A stretch of 64,000 nucleotides of DNA from Myxococcus xanthus (GTDB taxonomy: Bacteria > Myxococcota > Myxococcia > Myxococcales > Myxococcaceae). A model generated the notes under the pieces. It had not been told where the DNA came from. It ran no database searches and worked only from the letters and a program-made list of their open reading frames with translations. Below, piece by piece: positions 19,212-28,174 of this stretch. The DNA lies in NCBI RefSeq assembly GCF_900106535.1, contig NZ_FNOH01000014.1, forward strand, positions 124,001-188,000, in the 5' to 3' direction. Numbering within the stretch: position 1 is the stretch's first letter; the number at the start of each line of letters is the position of its first letter. The translations under genes were made by a program, and so were the position numbers.

Positions 19212-20807
19212 CTACTCGACGCGGTAGCTCTTCACCGCGCTGGAGAGCTGCTCGGAGATGATTTGCAGCGTGGTGGCGGCCTCGCCGGTGGAGCCGATGC
19301 GAGCCACCGTCTCGTCCATCATCTTGGACAAGTCATTCACCGCCAGGGTGATTTGGTTGATGCCCACGTTCTGCTGGCTGACGGCGGCGGCAATCTGCCG
19401 GACGGCGGCGGCGTTGTCCTGGACGATGGAGGACAGCTCGCGCAGGTTCTGCCCGCTGGTGCGCACCTGGGCCAGGCCCGACTCCATGCGCTCGGCGCCG
19501 CGCTCCGTGATTCGCACCGCCAACGTCACCTGGTTGGCGATGTCGTCCAGCAGCTCGCGCACGCGCGTGGTGGCTTCGATGGACTGGTCCGCCAGGGCGC
19601 GGATTTCGCGCGCCACCACGCCGAAGCCCTTGCCGTGCTCGCCGGAGCGGACGGACTCGATGGCGGCGTTGAGCGCCAGCATGTTGGACTGGTCCGCCAG
19701 GTCCTTCACCGTCTGGGTGATGCCACCAATCTGCTGCGTGCGCTCGCCCAGCTCGACGATTTTCTGGGCAATCTCCCCCACCTGGACGCGGATGTCGTTG
19801 AGCCCCGCCATGGTGAGCTCGATGGAGGCCTCGCCGGACTTGGCCAGCGTGTCGGCGCGCTCGGCCACCGACAGCACGCTCTCCGCCTTCTGCGCGGCCA
19901 GCATGGAGGTCTGCTTGATTTCCTGCGCCGTCACCTGCGTCTCCTGCAGCGCCGCGGCCTGCCGGGAGATGGTCTGCGCCTGCTCCGTGGACGACGAATT
20001 CAGGTGCTCGGTGGACTGGGTGAGTGCCACTGCCGCCTGCTGGAGGTTGAGCGTCACCTCGCGCAGCCGATCCACCATCTGCGAGAAGGAGCTGGCCAGC
20101 CGGCCCACCTCATCACCGCTCTTCACCTGGATGGGGCGCGTCAAATCGCCGGACTCCACGATGTGGCCGGCCACCTCCGTCAGACTCTTCAACGGGCCGA
20201 CGATGCTGCGGCCGAACAGCGCGGACACCGCCACGCCCAGGGCCACCAGCAGCGCCGCGAAGCCCACCATCCGGACGCGCAGCGCGGACACCAGTTCGTC
20301 GATGTGGTCCCGGGACACGCCCACGTGCACCGAGCCCAGGCGGCCACCGGCCACCGGCGCCACCACGTCCATGGCGCGCAGGCGGACGCCCCCGGCGTCC
20401 GCTTCCAGCACCGAGCCCGCGCCCGCGGTGGCGACCGCCTCCTTCAGCGCGTCCGGGAAGCCGTCCGGGAAGGTGTGGGCCACCACGTTGCCGGCCGAGT
20501 CTTGAATGAATGCATAAGCCAGGTCCGAATGGCCCACGCTGGCGTCCAGCATGGGCTGGAGCGCGCTCGCCCCCGCCGCCACCCCCTGCTCCGCCGCCAC
20601 CGCCAGCCCGCGGGCAACGTGCCGCCCCGCGCCCAGGTAGCTGTCCGCCAGGTCGCTCTCCAGCCGCCGCGTGGCGACACCGGTGAGCAGGGTGGCCGCC
20701 GTCGCGCTGATGAGCGCGGTGACGAGCACGAACTTCGGCGCCAGCCCCAGCGACTGGCGGAACTGCTGCGACAACTGGGAGGCGAAGGATTGTTGCGGGA
20801 GGCTCAC
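19212..20807 (-). CDS. Methyl-accepting chemotaxis protein
   Basis: 531 residues from GTG 20807. One transmembrane segment near residues 22-45, a periplasmic sensor of about 125 residues, and a second membrane segment near 175-200 (VGFAALLVALGVAVSALFG) precede a HAMP domain (SIVGPLKSLTEVAGHI). The long cytoplasmic coiled coil carries the conserved signalling tip EHGKGFGVVAREIRALADQS. It is the receptor of the operon and the last gene of the leftward transcript, 76 bp after cheB. The ligand is unknown. Confidence 0.95.
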   Translation of the reverse strand: MSLPQQSFASQLSQQFRQSLGLAPKFVLVTALISATAATLLTGVATRRLESDLADSYLGAGRHVARGLAVAAEQGVAAGASALQPMLDASVGHSDLAYAFIQDSAGNVVAHTFPDGFPDALKEAVATAGAGSVLEADAGGVRLRAMDVVAPVAGGRLGSVHVGVSRDHIDELVSALRVRMVGFAALLVALGVAVSALFGRSIVGPLKSLTEVAGHIVESGDLTRPIQVKSGDEVGRLASSFSQMVDRLREVTLNLQQAAVALTQSTEHLNSSSTEQAQTISRQAAALQETQVTAQEIKQTSMLAAQKAESVLSVAERADTLAKSGEASIELTMAGLNDIRVQVGEIAQKIVELGERTQQIGGITQTVKDLADQSNMLALNAAIESVRSGEHGKGFGVVAREIRALADQSIEATTRVRELLDDIANQVTLAVRITERGAERMESGLAQVRTSGQNLRELSSIVQDNAAAVRQIAAAVSQQNVGINQITLAVNDLSKMMDETVARIGSTGEAATTLQIISEQLSSAVKSYRVE

Positions 20808-20883
20808 GGAATCACCGCCGGGGAAACGACGTCAGCACGGCACCCGCGCGGAGGCGGGCAGGTGAAACAGGCACAGGAGGAGC

Positions 20884-21951
20884 TCACCGGGTGGGTCCTC
20901 CCTCGGGGCGTCCGCCCCGGAAGGGGGCGAAGGTACAGCTCTGGAGGATGAGCTCCGGCATCGAGGCCAGAGGCACGCCCTGGTCGGTGGCCTTCACATC
21001 CAGCGCGGCGCGAGGCATGCCGAAGACGACCGACGACGCCTCGTCCTGGGAGAAGGTGACGCCGCCCGCCCTGCGGATGGCCAGCAGGCCGCGCGCGCCG
21101 TCCTCGCCCATGCCGGTGAGCACCACCCCGCCGCTGCGCCGGCCAAAGGCGGCGGCCAGCGACGTCAGCATCACATCCCCGCTGGGGCACGGTCCGCCCT
21201 GGCTGGGCTGCAGGCGCGCCAGCCCGGCCGCGTCCACCAGCAGGTCATGCCCGTCCAGCGGGAAGTACACGCGGCCTGGCTCCAGCCGCTCGCCGTCCTT
21301 GGCGATGGACACCGGCAGCGGCGTCACCTGGGACAGCCAGCGCACCATGCCCTGGGTGAAGCCCACGGTGATGTGCTGGGCGATGAGCAGCGGCACCGGC
21401 AGCGAGCGAGGCAGCTTGGACAGCACGTCCGCCAGCGCGGGCGGCCCGCCCGTGGAGGCCACCACGCCGAAGATGTCCACCCGCGCGCCAGTGGGCGGCG
21501 GCGGCGCGGTAGCCGCACGCGGCCGGCGGGAGATGACGGGCACCTCCGCCATGAGGCACACCGAGTGCGCCAGCTCCTTGCCCCAGCGGCGCAGCTCCTC
21601 CGCGTTCGTCACGTTGGGCTTGCCGATGAGCTCCAGCGCGCCGGCGCTCATCGCCTGGAAGCCCAGGTCCACGCCGCGCTGCTCCGCGACCGCGCTCACC
21701 ACGAGGATGCGCGCGGGGGACTGGGACATGATGGCGGCGATGGCCCCCGGTCCATCCAGGCCGGGCAGCAGCAGGTCCATGGTGATGACATCGGGGCGCA
21801 GCAGGCGCGCCAACTGCACGGCGCGGTTGCCGTCTCCCGCACGGCCCACGACTTCGATGCGCGGCTCCTCCGTGAGGAGGGCCGTCAGCATGTTCGCCAT
21901 GGTGGGCGAATCGTCCACCACGAGGACCCGAATGGGTCGCTGGACACTCAC
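20884..21951 (-). CDS. cheB: Chemotaxis methylesterase/glutamine deamidase CheB
   Basis: 355 residues from a GTG that overlaps the cheA stop by four bases (GTGA). The N-terminal receiver has VVDDS and the phosphoacceptor Asp59 in MDLLLPG. After a Pro-rich linker, the esterase domain carries the catalytic triad: Ser in ASTGGP, His in AQHITVGF and Asp in GMGEDGARG. It removes methyl groups from the receptor encoded downstream and so sets adaptation. Starting further upstream would read into cheA coding sequence. Confidence 0.96.
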   Translation of the reverse strand: MSVQRPIRVLVVDDSPTMANMLTALLTEEPRIEVVGRAGDGNRAVQLARLLRPDVITMDLLLPGLDGPGAIAAIMSQSPARILVVSAVAEQRGVDLGFQAMSAGALELIGKPNVTNAEELRRWGKELAHSVCLMAEVPVISRRPRAATAPPPPTGARVDIFGVVASTGGPPALADVLSKLPRSLPVPLLIAQHITVGFTQGMVRWLSQVTPLPVSIAKDGERLEPGRVYFPLDGHDLLVDAAGLARLQPSQGGPCPSGDVMLTSLAAAFGRRSGGVVLTGMGEDGARGLLAIRRAGGVTFSQDEASSVVFGMPRAALDVKATDQGVPLASMPELILQSCTFAPFRGGRPEGGPTR

Positions 21952-24092
21952 GCGCGACTCCCCCGGCGGCTCATGACGTCCAGCACCTCTGCCAGCAGAC
22001 GGCCCGCGGCGCACTCGCGCTTGCTGAGGTAGCCGTCCGCGCCCGCCTTCAGGCCCCGCTCGCGCGCCACCGAACTGTCATGCGCGGAGACCAGGATGAC
22101 GGGCAGCGACGCCGTCTCCGGGCGCTCCCGCAGCTTCGCGATGAGCTGGATGCCGTCCATCTCCTCCATGTCCAGGTCGCAGATGACGACGTCGTAGGTG
22201 TCCGACTGGAGCCGGTCCAGGGCCCGGGCTCCGCTGGCCGCCAGGTGCACCGTGAAGCCGCCCGCCTCCAGCATGGCCCGGTGCAGCGCCCGCGCGGTGA
22301 GCGAGTCGTCCACCACCAGCGCCCGCCGCTGCGCCGACACCTGCACCTGCACCGTCTCCGTCACCAGCCAGTCCGGACGGCAGATGAGCAGCAGCTCGCC
22401 ACGGCTGAGCGTGGCCGCGCCCTGCCAGGCCGGCACGTCGCGGACTTCCGACGGCAACGGGCGGATGACCAGGTCCCGGTCCCCCACCACCGCGTCCACC
22501 ACCAGCGCCACGCGCTTGCCACCGCTCTGGACAATCAACAGCGGCTGCCCTTCGGCCGGCGGCGCCAGGGCGCGCAGGCCCAGCCGCGCCCCCAGGTCCA
22601 CCACCGACAACAGCTGTCCCTGGTACTCCAAATGCGCCCGGCGCTTGCCCAGGCGCAGCGACTCCGCGCGCGCCAGCTGCGTGGCCTCCACCGCCAGCAT
22701 GGGCAGGCCCACCAGCTGCTCCAGCACGCGCACCACCAGCACCGGCGAGCTGCCCAGGTCCGTAGGCAGCGTCAGCATGAAGCGCGTGCCCTGCCCCGGC
22801 GTGCTCGCGACCTCGATGCGGCCCTGCAGTGCCTCCACCGAGGCGCGCACCGCGTCCAGGCCCACGCCGCGGCCGGACGTGTCCGTCACGTCCGTGCGGG
22901 TGCTGAAGCCGGACCGGAAGATGAGGTCCCGCAGCTGGTTTTCATTGAGGCGCACCGTCTCCTCCGCGGTGACGACGCCGCGCTGCTCGGCCAGGCGTCG
23001 CACCACCTCCACGTCGATGCCGGCGCCGTCGTCGGACGCCTCCAGGTAGAGCAGGTTGCCCTGCTGCTCCACGCGCAGGGTGAGCGCGCCCTCGTGGTGC
23101 TTGCCCGCGCGCTCGCGGTCCGCCGGCAGCTCCAGCCCGTGGTCCACGGCGTTGCGCAGCAGGTGCACCAGCGAGCCCTGCAGCTTCTCCAGCAGGCGCC
23201 GGTCCAGCGACACCTCCGCGCCCACCACCGACAGCCGCGCTTCCTTGCCCAGCTGACGGGACAAATCACGCACCATGCGCTGGAGCGGGTCCAGGATGGT
23301 GCGCACCGGGCGCGTGGTGATGGCCTTGAGGCCATCCTCCAGCGCGTCGACGATGTCACTCGTCTCCTCACCGTCGGTGCGCAGCGAGCGCGCGGTGCCG
23401 GACAGCGCCGTACGCGCCTCCGCCGTCTCCGCCAGCAGCCCCTGCTTCGCCAGCAGCACGGCCACCCGCTCCAGTTCGCGGCCCCGCTCCTCCACGCGCA
23501 GGCGCACCTCGCGCAGGCGCTCCACCTCGCGCATCAGCGCCGTCACCTGCCACGACGACACGCGCCAGCCCGCGTCCGCGGACTCCGGCAGCGCGTCCGG
23601 CACGAGCACGGGCTCCGCGGACGGCACCGGCGCGGCGACGGCGGCCAGGCCCCCGGTGGCGGCGACCATGGCCGCGGCCTCTTCGGGCGGCGGCGCGTCC
23701 GCCACCAGCTGCGCCAGGGCGGCCGCCGGGTCCGGAAGCGCCTCCCCACGCCCGTCCGCGTGGGCCTGCGCGCGCAGCAGGAAGAGGTCCAGGCCGTGAA
23801 GCAGGATGTCCACCACCGGCCGCGGCATCTTCTGAGGGTTCGCCTTCAGCGGGGCGAGCGCGTCCTCCAGCTTGTGGGCGATGTCGCTCAGGTCCTGCAT
23901 GCCCAGCGAGGCGGCGCTGCCCTTCAGGGTGTGCAGGTGGCGGCCCAGCCGGACGTAGAGCTTGGTGAGGGCGTCCGTCTCCAGGCCCTCGCGCTCCAGC
24001 TCCAGCAGGTCCATGGTGACCTTCTGGACCACTTCCTGGGCCTCGACGGCGAAGCCCGCGACGAGCCCCTGCAGCATCGGATCAACGGGCAT
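21948..24092 (-). CDS. cheA: Hybrid chemotaxis histidine kinase CheA with C-terminal receiver
   Basis: 714 residues. Domains in order: an HPt domain with the phosphorylated His54 in HLHTLKGSAASLG; a long Ala/Pro linker in place of a recognisable P2 domain; a dimerisation and HATPase_c core with LLRNAVDHGLE, DDGAGID and GRGVGLDAVR; a CheW-like P5 domain (about 435-560); and a C-terminal receiver with VVDDS and CDLDMEEMDG. CheA with a fused receiver (FrzE-like) is typical of alternative, non-flagellar chemosensory systems. The start overlaps the cheW stop by 11 bp and the stop overlaps cheB by 4 bp. Confidence 0.96.
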   Translation of the reverse strand: MPVDPMLQGLVAGFAVEAQEVVQKVTMDLLELEREGLETDALTKLYVRLGRHLHTLKGSAASLGMQDLSDIAHKLEDALAPLKANPQKMPRPVVDILLHGLDLFLLRAQAHADGRGEALPDPAAALAQLVADAPPPEEAAAMVAATGGLAAVAAPVPSAEPVLVPDALPESADAGWRVSSWQVTALMREVERLREVRLRVEERGRELERVAVLLAKQGLLAETAEARTALSGTARSLRTDGEETSDIVDALEDGLKAITTRPVRTILDPLQRMVRDLSRQLGKEARLSVVGAEVSLDRRLLEKLQGSLVHLLRNAVDHGLELPADRERAGKHHEGALTLRVEQQGNLLYLEASDDGAGIDVEVVRRLAEQRGVVTAEETVRLNENQLRDLIFRSGFSTRTDVTDTSGRGVGLDAVRASVEALQGRIEVASTPGQGTRFMLTLPTDLGSSPVLVVRVLEQLVGLPMLAVEATQLARAESLRLGKRRAHLEYQGQLLSVVDLGARLGLRALAPPAEGQPLLIVQSGGKRVALVVDAVVGDRDLVIRPLPSEVRDVPAWQGAATLSRGELLLICRPDWLVTETVQVQVSAQRRALVVDDSLTARALHRAMLEAGGFTVHLAASGARALDRLQSDTYDVVICDLDMEEMDGIQLIAKLRERPETASLPVILVSAHDSSVARERGLKAGADGYLSKRECAAGRLLAEVLDVMSRRGSRA

Positions 24093-24630
24093 GACGGGCT
24101 CCCGTGCCGCGCGTGGCGGAGAACAGCCGCTTCAGGTCGATGAGGTGGATGAGCTGCCGGTCCTGCGTGAAGACCTCCATCACCGCCCCCTCCGCGCGCA
24201 CCCGCGCGGCTTCCACCGCGCTCATGGGCAGCGTGGTGGGGCGGGGAATGGCCTCGCAGTCCAGCGCGCACAGCTCGCCGTCACCGCGGTCCACCACCAG
24301 CAGCACCGCCGGGTCCTGCCGCCAGCCGTGGCCGCCCAGCAGCGACGCCAGGCTGAGCGCGGCCAGCACCTGGCCCTGGAAGCGCAGCACCCCGACGACG
24401 TGCGGCGCCGACAGCGGCACCGGCGACACCATCTTCAGGGGCAGCGCGGCGCGCAGCGACTCCAGGGAGAGCGCGTAGCGCTCCTCACCGAGCGGGAACT
24501 CGGCAATCCAGTGGACCGCCTCCTCGACGGTGTTCTCCCCCTGCTCACGCAGGCGGGACGCGCGCCGCTCCAACAGCTCGAGCGCCTCGGCCTCCTGGGC
24601 CGCTTCCAACGTCCGCGGGGTGACCTTCAT
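24082..24630 (-). CDS. cheW: Chemotaxis coupling protein CheW
   Basis: 182 residues. A helical N-terminal extension of about 35 residues rich in Glu, Arg and Leu precedes the CheW fold (about 38-175), visible as AEFPLGEERYALSLESLRAALP, PHVVGVLRFQGQVLAALSLASLLGG and a C-terminal LIHLIDLKRLFS. CheW links receptors to CheA. The start ATG overlaps the cheR stop (ATGA, 24627-24630), and the end overlaps the cheA start. It is the second CheW domain in the operon besides that of the receiver-CheW fusion. Confidence 0.93.
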   Translation of the reverse strand: MKVTPRTLEAAQEAEALELLERRASRLREQGENTVEEAVHWIAEFPLGEERYALSLESLRAALPLKMVSPVPLSAPHVVGVLRFQGQVLAALSLASLLGGHGWRQDPAVLLVVDRGDGELCALDCEAIPRPTTLPMSAVEAARVRAEGAVMEVFTQDRQLIHLIDLKRLFSATRGTGARHAR

Positions 24631-25868
24631 TCGAGCGCCCCCTGGTTGAGGTAGGCGTCAGCGGACGCCTGGTAGAAACGCGCGGGCAGGGCCTCCGGCC
24701 CCTCCACGAGCTGGTCAGGAGGAAGCCGCTCCGCGCGCGAGCGCAAGGCGCGCATCAGCGGCACCGCGCCTTCCCGCGCCCCGGAGCGCTCCCGCAGCAG
24801 GGCCAGCTCCAGCAGCCCCGGCAAGTAGTCCGGCGCCTGGCGGACCAGGGCCTCCAGCACGGAGGACGCGCCCACCTCGTCGCCTTCCTCGATGCGCTCC
24901 AGCGCATTCAGGTGCAGCCGCGTGGGCGGCGGCGGAGGCGCCACGGGCACCTCGCGCGCCGGAGCGGGCATCAGCGGCGCCACCGGACGGCGGGACGGCG
25001 CCGCCACCGGACGGGCGAGGGCGGCGGCGCGGGACGCGGCGGCGGCGCGGGCGTTCAGCTCTTCCTGCGTGAGGAGGCGGAAGGCCTGCAGCTCCGGCGG
25101 CCCCTCGCGGACCATGCCCGCGGGGACGCGGTCCACCTCCACGGCGCCCAGGAACAACCAGCCGCCGGGGTTGAGCGTGCGCGACAGGAGGGTGATGGCC
25201 GCGTCACGCGCGGCGGGAGTGAAATAGGTGAGCACGTTGCGGCAGAGGATGAAGTCGAAGCGGCCGAAGCGCTCGGGCAGCGGCGCCAGCAGGTTCGCCT
25301 GGGCGAAAGTGGTGATGCGGCGGACGGGGGGAAGGATGGTGACCTCGCGCTCGCCCGTCTCCGAGTAGAGCGGGAAGAGGCGCGGCGCGGACTCGCGGCG
25401 GGACCACGTCCCGTAGGTGGCGCGGCGTGCCGCCTCCAGGCTGGCCTCGTGGATGTCCGTCCCCAGCACCTCCACGGGAAAGCCGTGCGGCAGCGACGCC
25501 TGGAGGCACGCGGCCAGCGAATACGCCTCCTCGCCAGACGCGCAGCCCGCGCTCCAGCCCCGCAGGGCCAGGGCACCCCGCTGGAGCGCCGCGGGCACGG
25601 CCTCGTGGGAGATGAAGCGGAAGTGCTCCGGGTGGCGGAAGAAGTACGTCTCCCCCACCAGGATGGCCTTCACCAGCGCGGTGGCCAGGTGGGAGACGGG
25701 ATGGAGCAGTTCGCCCAGCAAGTCGGGCGCGGTGCGCCCGCGGGCCAGCTCCGCGCGAACGACGCGGTCCACCGCCTCGGAGGCAATGGCGTCATTGCGA
25801 AAGCCAGTGATGCCGGCCACCACTTCCCGCGCGCGGGCCAGCAGCCGCGGGTCGAGCGCTCCGCTCAT
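24627..25868 (-). CDS. cheR: Chemotaxis protein methyltransferase CheR with C-terminal extension
   Basis: 413 residues from ATG 25868, which overlaps the previous stop (ATGA). The N-terminal helical domain, ETYFFRHPEHFRF, the SAM motif RGWSAGCASGEEAYSLA, LGTDIHEASLEAAR and FILCRNVLTYF identify a CheR methyltransferase (about residues 1-265). A Pro/Ala linker leads to a C-terminal helical TPR-like region (about 330-413), known in myxobacterial CheR and FrzF proteins as an interaction module. It methylates receptor glutamates. An open frame continues far upstream but reads through the next gene and is not coding there. Confidence 0.95.
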   Translation of the reverse strand: MSGALDPRLLARAREVVAGITGFRNDAIASEAVDRVVRAELARGRTAPDLLGELLHPVSHLATALVKAILVGETYFFRHPEHFRFISHEAVPAALQRGALALRGWSAGCASGEEAYSLAACLQASLPHGFPVEVLGTDIHEASLEAARRATYGTWSRRESAPRLFPLYSETGEREVTILPPVRRITTFAQANLLAPLPERFGRFDFILCRNVLTYFTPAARDAAITLLSRTLNPGGWLFLGAVEVDRVPAGMVREGPPELQAFRLLTQEELNARAAAASRAAALARPVAAPSRRPVAPLMPAPAREVPVAPPPPPTRLHLNALERIEEGDEVGASSVLEALVRQAPDYLPGLLELALLRERSGAREGAVPLMRALRSRAERLPPDQLVEGPEALPARFYQASADAYLNQGALE

Positions 25869-26731
25869 GCGTTCCGCCCGGCCTCCGCGGCCTCGAGCAT
25901 CGCGGGCAGCTCCCGCAGGAGCCCCCGCGCGATGAATACCCGCGGGTCCAGGATGGGCAGCGAACGCCCTCCCGACCGCAGCATGCCGATGAGCCCCTCG
26001 CGCAGCGGGCCATGGTCGGCGCCGCCCACGCGCTCGCGCCGGTCGATGTCCGCCGCCGCGTACTCCTCGGGGTCCTTCACCGTGTCCACGGCGAGCGCCA
26101 GCGACACGCCCTCCGCCTCGATGACGACGAGCATGCGCTCCACGCGCGTCAGCTTGTGCTCCACGCCCAGCCGGCGCGCCACGTCCAGCACGCACAGCGC
26201 CGCGCCCCGCACCTCCACGTATTCGCGCAGGTACGCCGGCCCGGTGGGCAGCGGCCGGGTCGCCGGATGCAGCAGGACCTCCCGCACCGCGTCCAGCGGA
26301 ATGGCGAACTCCAGCTCGCCCACCGTCACGCGAAGCACCAACAACGAGCCCGTGCGCGCCCGCTGCCACGCGCTCGTCATGGCCTCGCCCACCGTCTGCA
26401 GCAGCTCGTCCGCGCGGAACGGCTTGGCCAGGAAGGTCTCCGCGCCCAGGCCCAGGCACGCCTCCGCGCGCGACTTCTCCGAGGAGATGATGATGACGGG
26501 GATGTCGGCCGTGGCCGGGTCCGCCTTCATCCGCTGGAGGACCTCGTCGCCGTCCATCTCCGGCATGGACAAATCGAGCAACACCGCCGCCGGACGCAGG
26601 CGCCCCACCTTCTCCAGGGCCTCGCGGCCGTTGCTGGCGGTGTGGATGGTGTAGTGGCCGGAGAGGATGGCCCGCTCCAGCGCGAGAATCGCGTCGCTGT
26701 CGTCGACGAGCAGCAGGGACGGCAGGCTCAC
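25865..26731 (-). CDS. Receiver-CheW fusion protein (reversed CheV architecture)
   Basis: 288 residues from GTG 26731. The N-terminal receiver (about 4-122) has VDDSD, phosphoacceptor Asp53 in LLDLSMPEMDG, and Lys in AKPF. The C-terminal part (about 132-270) is a CheW fold: VLRVTVGELEFAIPLDAVREVL, then YLREYVEVRGAALCVLDVARRLG. Classical CheV has CheW first and the receiver last; here the order is reversed. It probably couples receptor and CheA in a phosphorylation-dependent way or acts as a phosphate sink. The stop overlaps the cheR start by 4 bp, and its start lies 6 bp after the end of the upstream receiver gene. Confidence 0.93.
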   Translation of the reverse strand: MSLPSLLLVDDSDAILALERAILSGHYTIHTASNGREALEKVGRLRPAAVLLDLSMPEMDGDEVLQRMKADPATADIPVIIISSEKSRAEACLGLGAETFLAKPFRADELLQTVGEAMTSAWQRARTGSLLVLRVTVGELEFAIPLDAVREVLLHPATRPLPTGPAYLREYVEVRGAALCVLDVARRLGVEHKLTRVERMLVVIEAEGVSLALAVDTVKDPEEYAAADIDRRERVGGADHGPLREGLIGMLRSGGRSLPILDPRVFIARGLLRELPAMLEAAEAGRNA

Positions 26732-26736
26732 GGCGG

Positions 26737-27123
26737 TCAGGCCTTGGTGAGGAACTGACGGACCGTTTCCGTCAGCTCGTGGTGGGACACCGGCTTCTGG
26801 ATGAAGGCGTTGGCGCCGGCCTCGGTGCCGCGCTGACGCAGGTCCACGTTCTTCTCCGCCGTCAGCAGCAGGATGGGCACCGAGCGGACCTGCGGCATCG
26901 CGCTGGCGCGCACCTCCTTGACGAAGGTGATGCCATCCATCCCCGGCATGTTGATGTCCGCGATGACCAGACTCACCGGAACCAGCCGGAGAATCTGCAG
27001 CCCCCGGGTCGCATCGTCCGCCTCGACGGTCGAGACCTTGAGGTTCATCAGGTAGATCTTGACGATGTTCCGAACCGTCGGGCTGTCGTCCACCAGCAAG
27101 ACGTTGGTGCTGTGGGTGCTCAC
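26737..27123 (-). CDS. CheY-like response regulator, first gene of che operon
   Basis: 128 residues from GTG 27123. A single receiver domain with VDDSP, phosphoacceptor Asp56 in IADINMPGMDG, Thr in LLTAE and Lys110 in QKPV. It is the likely diffusible output of the CheA encoded downstream, since no DNA-binding domain is attached. Six bases separate it from the receiver-CheW gene. It closely resembles the receiver at 45769-46245, including the NIVKIYLM-type helix after the acidic pocket. Confidence 0.93.
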   Translation of the reverse strand: MSTHSTNVLLVDDSPTVRNIVKIYLMNLKVSTVEADDATRGLQILRLVPVSLVIADINMPGMDGITFVKEVRASAMPQVRSVPILLLTAEKNVDLRQRGTEAGANAFIQKPVSHHELTETVRQFLTKA

Positions 27124-27198
27124 TGTGCGGCGGCTCCTGCGCAGGCCCCGCGACGCGCGGAGAGTCCTGCGAAACGTTCAAGACTCTACCGTGAGGGC

Positions 27199-27210
27199 TC
27201 TCACGTGAGA
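27199..27210. promoter_or_regulatory. 12-bp perfect palindrome upstream of che operon
   Basis: TCTCACGTGAGA is self-complementary over all 12 bases and lies about 75 bp before the first gene of the leftward che operon. A palindrome of this length in a promoter region could be an operator for a dimeric regulator. No promoter hexamers could be placed with confidence around it. Confidence 0.3.
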
Positions 27211-27276
27211 ACAGGGGGCGGTCCGGCCCGGTTTCCATCCGGGCAGGCAGGTATCGGATGACCTCAGAAGGGACGC

Positions 27277-27300
27277 CCCCGGGTCCAGATGGTCCCGGGG
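27277..27300 (-). terminator. Putative terminator of fabI
   Basis: A 7-bp GC stem, CCCCGGG with CCCGGGG around a 10-nt loop, starts eight bases after the fabI stop in its direction of transcription. No T-run follows, so it may work weakly or with Rho. Confidence 0.45.
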
Positions 27301-27308
27301 AATGGGCC

Positions 27309-28127
27309 TTACTCGCCGGCGGGCTTGGGCGGGAGCTCGTCCGCATCCGGCGTCACCGGAGGCGCGCCAATGGCGTGGTAGCCACCGTCCACGTGGATCA
27401 TTTCGCCGGTGGTGGAGGGCAGCCAATCCGACAGCAGGGCACACGCGGTGCGGGCCACCATGTCGTGGCTGTCCTTCGCGCTCCAGCCCAGGGGGGCCTG
27501 CTGCCCCCAGCCACGCTCCAGGGCCTTGAAGCCTGGAATGCCCTTCGCGGCGATGGTGGACAGGGGACCGGCGGCCAGGGCGTTGACGCGGATGCCCTTG
27601 GGGCCCAGGTCGCGCGCCAGGTAGCGCACCGTGGACTCCAGGGCCGCCTTGCACACCCCCATCCAGTCGTAGATGGGCCAGGCGACGCGGTTGTCGAAGT
27701 CCAGCGTGACGATGGAGCCCCCCTGCGTCATCAGCGGCAGGCACGCCACCGACAGCTCCTTCAGCGAGAACGTGGAGATGCGGAACGCCGTCTGAACGCT
27801 CTCCCACGGGGTGTTGAGAAAGTTGCCACCCAAAGCATCTTCGGGCGCAAAGGCAATGGAATGCAACACGCCGTCCACCCGGTCCCACCGTTGGCGCAGG
27901 GCGTCCGTGAGTGCGGGGAAGTGGGCGGAGTTGGTGACGTCCAATTCCAGCACCTCCATTCCCGGCTTGAGGCGCTTGGCGCTCCGCTCGGTGAGGGACT
28001 TGGCCCGACCGAAGCCGGTGAGGAGGACCTCGGCCCCCTGAGCCAGCGCGTGCTCGGCGATGCCGTAGGCCAGGGACTGAGGCGTGAGCACCCCGGTGAT
28101 GAGCAGCTTCTTGCCTTGGAGCAGCAT
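27309..28127 (-). CDS. fabI: Enoyl-[acyl-carrier-protein] reductase, InhA-like
   Basis: 272 residues, a short-chain-dehydrogenase fold reducing trans-2-enoyl-ACP with NADH in the last step of fatty-acid elongation. The catalytic Tyr153 and Lys160 lie in YDWMGVCK (Y-x6-K spacing of FabI). Several blocks resemble mycobacterial InhA more than E. coli FabI: LLTGFGRAKSL, GSIVTLDFD, the ALES after the catalytic Lys, and ALLSDWLPSTTGEMIHVDGG. The C-terminal 20 residues are a Pro-rich tail. ATG 28127 is preceded by GAGG. It is divergent from sucA. Confidence 0.93.
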   Translation of the reverse strand: MLLQGKKLLITGVLTPQSLAYGIAEHALAQGAEVLLTGFGRAKSLTERSAKRLKPGMEVLELDVTNSAHFPALTDALRQRWDRVDGVLHSIAFAPEDALGGNFLNTPWESVQTAFRISTFSLKELSVACLPLMTQGGSIVTLDFDNRVAWPIYDWMGVCKAALESTVRYLARDLGPKGIRVNALAAGPLSTIAAKGIPGFKALERGWGQQAPLGWSAKDSHDMVARTACALLSDWLPSTTGEMIHVDGGYHAIGAPPVTPDADELPPKPAGE

Positions 28128-28174
28128 GGAGACAGCCTCGTTGCGGGAGGGGAAAGACAGGAAACGCGTTCTCT

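Noticed and set aside
24627..26459. Longer CheR starting upstream of 25868
   Set aside because: The added part is in the wrong frame of the receiver-CheW gene and has no CheR-like sequence; ATGA coupling fixes the start.
19212..27123. Assignment to a specific numbered Myxococcus Che system or to frz
   Set aside because: Gene order differs from frz, and I cannot compare with the reference systems here.
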